In this document: positions 41,577-42,168 of the stretch, piece after piece
Numbering within the stretch: the stretch's first letter is position 1
How the letters are laid out: every line of letters starts with the position of its first letter
Assembly (NCBI GenBank): GCA_902563435.1
Contig: CACEXE010000011.1
Coordinates: 1 to 42,168, forward strand
Direction: 5' to 3'
DNA: 42,168 bases
Source of the DNA: an uncultured Pelagibacteraceae bacterium
GTDB taxonomy: Bacteria; Pseudomonadota; Alphaproteobacteria; Pelagibacterales; Pelagibacteraceae
Position numbers and translations under genes: made by a program
The notes under the pieces: model-generated
Seen by the model: the letters and a program-made list of their open reading frames with translations, nothing else
Database searches by the model: none
What the model was told of the DNA's origin: nothing

Positions 41577-42168
41577 TAAAACACTTAATTCTTGGGAAAG
41601 ACTAAAAGATAGCGATATTTATTTTAGCTTTATTAAATCTCCAACTGCAATTGTATCATCAATAATATTATTAATAATTTTCTTTTGTTCTTTTTTTGTT
41701 GAGTTTGTTACTCCTCATAACCCGTTTGACCCTGCATCATTATCTCTAATGGAAGCTTTTACTCCTCCTTCATGGACAGAGGATGGTATAGCAAAATTTA
41801 TCTTAGGTACAGATGGACAAGGAAGAGATATGCTTTCAACAATTCTTTATGGTTCGCGAATTTCATTAATAGTTGGATTTTCAGCAATTATTTTTAGTTT
41901 AATTTTAGGTGTCTCCCTAGGTTTAACAGCAGGTTACTTTGGTGGAAAATATGAAATGATAGTAATGAGATTAACAGATGTTCAACTGACAGTACCGAGT
42001 ATATTAATGGCTCTATTAGTTGATGGTATTGCAAGAGGTATCATCTCCAGAGAAATGCATGACGAGATGGCAATATATGTTTTAATTTTTGCAATAGGCA
42101 TTTCAGAGTGGCCTCAATTTGCAAGAGTTTCTCGTGCAGCAACTTTAGTAGAAAAAAATAAAGATTAT
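41569..42168 (+). CDS. dppC: Dipeptide-type ABC transporter permease (DppC family), 5' part
   Basis: From GTG 41569 the frame stays open to the end of the window: 200 codons, truncated by the window edge. The translation has a charged N-terminal tail, a first membrane segment and the DppC hallmark FILGTDGQGRDMLSTILYGSRISLIVGF, then GLTAGYFGGKYEMIVMRLTDVQLTVPSILMALL. The conserved loop begins at the window edge with WPQFARVSRAATL. The GTG start overlaps the dppB stop by 8 bases, as is usual for coupled permease genes. ATPase genes (dppD/F type) are expected beyond the window. Confidence 0.9.
   Translation, partial: MDNKTLNSWERLKDSDIYFSFIKSPTAIVSSIILLIIFFCSFFVEFVTPHNPFDPASLSLMEAFTPPSWTEDGIAKFILGTDGQGRDMLSTILYGSRISLIVGFSAIIFSLILGVSLGLTAGYFGGKYEMIVMRLTDVQLTVPSILMALLVDGIARGIISREMHDEMAIYVLIFAIGISEWPQFARVSRAATLVEKNKDY

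Noticed and set aside
1-42168. CRISPR arrays, insertion sequences, tRNA or rRNA genes, prophage genes
   Set aside because: No repeat-spacer pattern, transposase or integrase frame, or tRNA-like fold was seen, and the gaps are too short to hold most of these.

Overview
The window is about 42 kb of very AT-rich, extremely compact DNA: no gap without a gene exceeds about 125 bases, and many genes overlap or abut. Low GC, lysine/asparagine-rich proteins, many substrate-binding-protein transporters, almost no spacers and no visible transcription regulators point to a streamlined marine alphaproteobacterium of the SAR11/Pelagibacter type. This is inferred from composition and gene families; there is no rRNA or other marker gene here. 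No tRNA, rRNA, CRISPR array, insertion sequence, phage gene or obvious pseudogene was seen.

Layout. (1) 2-6955, + strand: the 3' end of an iolD-like gene, a Gfo/Idh/MocA oxidoreductase, a 2-hydroxyacid dehydrogenase, a ribose-type (CUT2) ABC importer in the order ATPase-permease-binding protein, a FucU-type mutarotase and a ribokinase-like kinase. (2) 6956-9127, - strand: a rhamnonate-dehydratase-like enolase-superfamily enzyme and a PdxA-family dehydrogenase. (3) 9199-13831, + strand: a tripartite tricarboxylate (Tct) transporter, an SDR and a ROK kinase. (4) 13942-19947, + strand: a glucose/mannose-type (Gts) CUT1 ABC importer, an SDR and a second Gfo/Idh oxidoreductase. (5) 19940-22358, - strand: a DMT exporter-like protein and a full-length UxaA-type dehydratase. 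(6) 22406-36191, + strand: an IlvD/Edd-type sugar-acid dehydratase, a 2-hydroxyacid dehydrogenase, a TRAP transporter, a beta-hydroxyacid dehydrogenase, an SDR, an FAH-family hydrolase, a second enolase-superfamily dehydratase, an SMP-30 lactonase, PEP carboxylase and CcdA. (7) 36193-42168: a TauD/BBOX-type dioxygenase (-), then a HisN-like phosphatase, a glutamine amidotransferase and the start of a dipeptide-type ABC importer (+), cut off by the window end.

Working together. This looks like a carbohydrate and sugar-acid scavenging region: five uptake systems of four classes, each beside a small set of oxidoreductases, dehydratases or kinases. The clearest pathway is in region 6: lactonase, dehydratase, 2-keto-3-deoxy-acid 4-dehydrogenase and diketo-acid hydrolase, i.e. 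a non-phosphorylative 'diketo' route from pentonates or 6-deoxyhexonates to pyruvate plus glycolate or lactate. PEP carboxylase follows directly in the same run of genes.

Expression layout. All five binding-protein genes have a purine-rich ribosome-binding site, and all five are followed at once by a strong RNA hairpin. In four of the five that hairpin lies between the binding protein and its own membrane subunit; in one it lies inside the first codons of the downstream gene (tctB). This suggests attenuation rather than regulators sets the excess of binding protein.
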